Virus record (IMG/VR): IMGVR_UViG_3300034072_000208
Span: 1 to 25,319 of that record
DNA length: 25,319 nucleotides
Direction: 5' to 3' (one strand)
Source: a virus
Made by a program: the position numbers and the translations under genes. Of the stretch, positions 23,266-25,319 are shown piece by piece (the first letter of the stretch is position 1; each line of letters begins with the position of its first letter). Below the pieces are notes generated by a model. The model saw nothing but the letters and a program-made list of their open reading frames with translations, ran no database searches and had not been told where the DNA came from.

Positions 23266-23892
23266 TCATGATTTTTTACCTTCTTTTAGTGCCAGCAAAT
23301 CCTCGATCACAGCATCGCATTCAATCAAGAATTGCACTGCAAGCTCCTCGACGTTGGCGATCTCTTCATCGGTTGGCTGAAATCGCACGACAAACAAATC
23401 AAGCCCTTTTGGGAACCTCGGATCGTAAGAAACAAAGTCACACCATTTGCGCCTGGTGCAAGCAAGCTGAGCAAGCATTTGCGGTTTGTGCTCGGCAGGA
23501 ACGACCTTGCTTGTCAGCCAGGTGAGGTGATTCAGAGACTCTGGGCATTTGATTTCGACAAGCCCTTCGCTGCCAATCAGACCATCTGGTGATGCGCCAA
23601 AGCCTGTGATGCTCGGATGATCGACGAACCCAGCTTGGTCGACCATCTCTTGCGCTGCGAGCTCGTAGGCAATCCTGGCATCGTTTTCTTGCTCGACTCC
23701 CCATTGCATCGCACGATTCACAAAGACTGGTGATGGATTGCCTGTCAGCCTCTCACAGATGAGCTGCATTCGATATTTAGCTCGCTCGGCAGATTCGGTC
23801 TTGTCCTTCTTAAACGACATAGCATCTGACATGCGCGATGCAGTTAATTTGCCAAGCCTTACTGCAAACCATTCTGGTGATCGTTGTTCCAT
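23266..23892 (-). CDS. YqaJ/lambda-type recombination exonuclease (208 aa)
   Basis: A 5'-3' double-strand DNA exonuclease of the PD-(D/E)xK superfamily, expected to produce single strands for annealing. SPEWFAVRLGKLTASR (5-20) is the YqaJ N-terminal signature. ASPDGLIG (Asp103) and LVEIKCPES (Glu113, Lys115) form the catalytic D-ExK set. HKPQMLAQL follows. The start chosen is ATG at 23892, 7 bases after AGGAG; a GTG one codon earlier overlaps the preceding stop. It is directly downstream of the annealing protein gene, the usual exonuclease/annealing pair of phage recombination. The length agrees with the family. Confidence 0.9.
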   Translation of the reverse strand: MEQRSPEWFAVRLGKLTASRMSDAMSFKKDKTESAERAKYRMQLICERLTGNPSPVFVNRAMQWGVEQENDARIAYELAAQEMVDQAGFVDHPSITGFGASPDGLIGSEGLVEIKCPESLNHLTWLTSKVVPAEHKPQMLAQLACTRRKWCDFVSYDPRFPKGLDLFVVRFQPTDEEIANVEELAVQFLIECDAVIEDLLALKEGKKS

Positions 23893-24467
23893 CACTTGAC
23901 TCCTAATTCGGTTTTGCGTAGATCCTTGGCTTTTACAATATCAAGCCTTCTTGGGTCACCTTTTGGTAATGCCTGCTGTGCCTGCACATAAGCGGCCTGG
24001 AGCGATTCTTTGTCGGCTGCCTTAGTGATGTTGTCTAGCAGTGATTCGTAGTCCACAGCGACCGATTCTGAGCCATCCTGAGTCTTTGCTTCGATATTTG
24101 TTTCGACTTTAGGATCTGGCAGCGACTCGTCCTCATAGACATAGAGACCAAGGCCAAAGAGCGCACAGGCTTTCACCAGGCAACGCTGCATGGCTTTGTT
24201 GATGTCCATTGCATTCGGATTCACGATCGCTTTGTTCTTGAAATCCATCACAGGCAGGTGGGCGGTCCTGGTTACTCCTTGGACGGTTAGCGAGCAATAG
24301 ACCATGACGGTTTCTGCAAACCATTTTTCTTCTTCAAACTTGAAGGTTGCAGTCGGGTCTATCCGCATGATCTGATCCCAAGCGCGAGCCCAAGGCAGAT
24401 ATTTCATGCCTTGCTTGGTCTTGAGGTCTTTTTCTAGATTGATTTGTGCGATGTCTTGGTAGTTCAT
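23892..24467 (-). CDS. Single-strand annealing protein, Sak3/DUF1071-like (191 aa)
   Basis: Probable recombinase that anneals complementary single strands together with the downstream exonuclease. KYLPWARAWDQIMRIDPTAT (22-41), then the ETVMVYCSLTV strand and the conserved NPNAMDINKAMQRCLVKACA (about 84-103), LFGLGLYVYEDESLP are the hallmarks of DUF1071/Sak3 (Rad52-like superfamily) proteins. The C-terminal third is acidic, helical and less conserved, as is usual where partners bind. Its start overlaps the preceding gene as ATGA and its end overlaps the exonuclease GTG. Assignment is by motif recognition without alignment. Confidence 0.85.
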   Translation of the reverse strand: MNYQDIAQINLEKDLKTKQGMKYLPWARAWDQIMRIDPTATFKFEEEKWFAETVMVYCSLTVQGVTRTAHLPVMDFKNKAIVNPNAMDINKAMQRCLVKACALFGLGLYVYEDESLPDPKVETNIEAKTQDGSESVAVDYESLLDNITKAADKESLQAAYVQAQQALPKGDPRRLDIVKAKDLRKTELGVK

Positions 24468-24721
24468 AGCAAATGCCTTCCGATAGTATTCATGACTGCG
24501 ACGATAGATCCCCAGAGGACAAAATAAAGCAAGCCCTTTTCGACTCGATACTTGATTGCCTCTCTGGGAAGTTTGCGAAGGAAAAAGATGTCTTGCAGCC
24601 AGAGCTGATCGCTGCTGATATGGTTTGCAAGCGGTTTGCGGTAGTTAGACGAGATTTTCACTCGATGACCTAGCGGCACTGCCACAGGGATGATCTCCCC
24701 ATCTCTTATATAGAAAGCCAT
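24464..24721 (-). CDS. Hypothetical small protein with one C-terminal membrane segment (85 aa)
   Basis: The chosen start (ATG 24721) follows GGGAA 5 bases upstream. A longer start at 24736 would add MMGNN and overlap the upstream gene by 14 bases. The protein opens MAFYIRDGEIIPVAVPLGHR, has a basic middle (FFLRKLPREAIKYRVEKG), and ends in a hydrophobic segment LLYFVLWGSIVAVMNTIG. That suggests a membrane anchor. I do not recognise a family. It is in the leftward early operon and ends in ATGA shared with the annealing protein start. Confidence 0.6.
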   Translation of the reverse strand: MAFYIRDGEIIPVAVPLGHRVKISSNYRKPLANHISSDQLWLQDIFFLRKLPREAIKYRVEKGLLYFVLWGSIVAVMNTIGRHLL

Positions 24722-24722
24722 G

Positions 24723-24977
24723 TTATTTCCCATCATTTTTGTGTTGATCTAAGTAGTCGATCAGTGCTTTTATGGTCGTCATCAGCAGGGCAACCTGATG
24801 CGCGAAATAAGAGTCAATAGGCTTCATGTCGCAGAAGATCCTGCCTCCAAAGCTATCCTGAAGCATCTCGTTGCCTTCATTAAGATTGCGGCGAATCTCT
24901 GCAAGCGAAGGTGGCTTTCTAGCTGGGCAGCGTCTGCCTTGATCGCAGTCTTGATTGCAAGGTGGACAGGTTTTCAC
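24723..24977 (-). CDS. Small Cys-rich hypothetical phage protein (84 aa)
   Basis: The N-terminus has CPPCNQDCDQGRRCPAR, four cysteines in a zinc-binding-like arrangement. A helical remainder follows (SLAEIRRNLNEGNEMLQDSF, then VALLMTTIKALIDYLDQHKN). Small phage proteins beginning with CNQGRxCP-like motifs are common in early regions but have no known function. The start is GTG overlapping the upstream stop as GTGA, with an AAGGGG-like ribosome binding site within 15 bases. It ends close to the start of the next leftward gene. Confidence 0.65.
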   Translation of the reverse strand: MKTCPPCNQDCDQGRRCPARKPPSLAEIRRNLNEGNEMLQDSFGGRIFCDMKPIDSYFAHQVALLMTTIKALIDYLDQHKNDGK

Positions 24978-25319
24978 TGCTCACCCCTTGCTCTGATTGC
25001 GTCTGCGTATTGCCTGCCCATGTAGAACTCGTCATCCGCAGCTTGCTCACACACCTTCGCACACGCCTCGCGCTCGCGCTCCCTGATCTGCCACTCCAAC
25101 TCTTTCAGCAGGTCTTCCACGGTGTCGCCGTGTCCTGTGGCATAGCCTTGTCGCATCATCCATGCAGCCACTTTCTCACGTTCAGTTTCAATCGCTTTGT
25201 TCCAAATCGCCATAGCCAATGCTGTGTAAGCGTTGTGTGGGCCTTTAGCGCATAGCTCCATGTCAAGGTGTGTGACGTTGCCGTCTTTGTCTACTCGCGC
25301 CCAGATTTCTGAGGTGTTG
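24974..25319 (-). CDS. Hypothetical early phage protein, 5' end outside the window (partial)
   Basis: The leftward frame ends at 24974 and is open to the right edge. An ATG at 25261 would give 95 residues, but no ribosome binding site precedes it. The upstream part (IWARVDKDGNVTHLDMELCA) reads like protein, so the gene probably continues beyond the window. The visible sequence has a helical, charged C-terminal half (REKVAAWMMRQGYATGHGDT and LLKELEWQIREREREACAKV). It ends DDEFYMGRQYADAIRARGEQ. Such short acidic/basic helical proteins with REREACAKVCE-like segments are frequent in phages and unnamed. Function unknown. Confidence 0.6.
   Translation of the reverse strand, partial: NTSEIWARVDKDGNVTHLDMELCAKGPHNAYTALAMAIWNKAIETEREKVAAWMMRQGYATGHGDTVEDLLKELEWQIREREREACAKVCEQAADDEFYMGRQYADAIRARGEQ

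Overview
This window is a large part of the genome of a tailed double-stranded DNA bacteriophage, or of a prophage. It has a lambda-like siphovirus layout: GpA-type terminase, lambda-type portal, HK97-fold capsid, tail tube, tape measure and a J-like tip protein, with no contractile sheath or baseplate genes. No integrase, attachment site, tRNA or host housekeeping gene is visible, so lifestyle cannot be read here. The host is not identifiable. A Gram-negative host is likely from the J-like tip, the GH24 endolysin and the close resemblance of the retroelement genes (recalled from memory, not aligned) to those of Bordetella phage BPP-1.

Rightward late genes fill about 70-22733 and are tightly packed, with many 1-4 base stop/start overlaps. 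In order they are: a ParB-like/DNA methyltransferase fusion; small and large terminase; a putative head-joining protein; portal; a prohead protease-major capsid fusion with internal start sites; two connector proteins; tail terminator; tail tube; the G/GT-type tail assembly chaperone with a probable -1 frameshift; tape measure; two distal tail proteins; a 1547-residue J-like tip protein with repeats and a C-terminal S74 chaperone; a small accessory protein; a protein with an Mtd-like N-terminal domain; and then a diversity-generating retroelement (DGR). A small gene and a lysis cassette (two small membrane proteins, a 3TM holin, a GH24 endolysin) close the late block.

The DGR (about 18553-21217) is the most interesting system. 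A 336-residue C-type-lectin-like target protein carries a 123-base variable repeat (VR, 19423-19545) at its 3' end. It is followed by a 14-base hairpin, avd, a template repeat (TR, 19957-20079), a 145-base spacer and a DGR-class reverse transcriptase with YMDD and IGxxxSQ motifs. By direct comparison, VR and TR differ at 20 positions with no indels; all 20 are adenines in TR (20 of 31 A changed, 0 of 92 other bases). That is the signature of adenine-directed mutagenic retrohoming. A second hairpin of identical geometry lies at exactly the corresponding distance beyond TR. The cassette sits inside the late operon and is probably co-expressed with tail and lysis genes, diversifying a receptor-binding protein.

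Leftward genes fill about 25319-22693 and form an early recombination module: a protein running off the right edge, two small hypothetical proteins, a Sak3/DUF1071-like annealing protein, a YqaJ/lambda-type exonuclease, an HNH protein and a stand-alone LuxR-type HTH regulator whose 3' end overlaps that of the endolysin gene. No gene-free stretch exceeds 300 bases; the longest is the DGR spacer.
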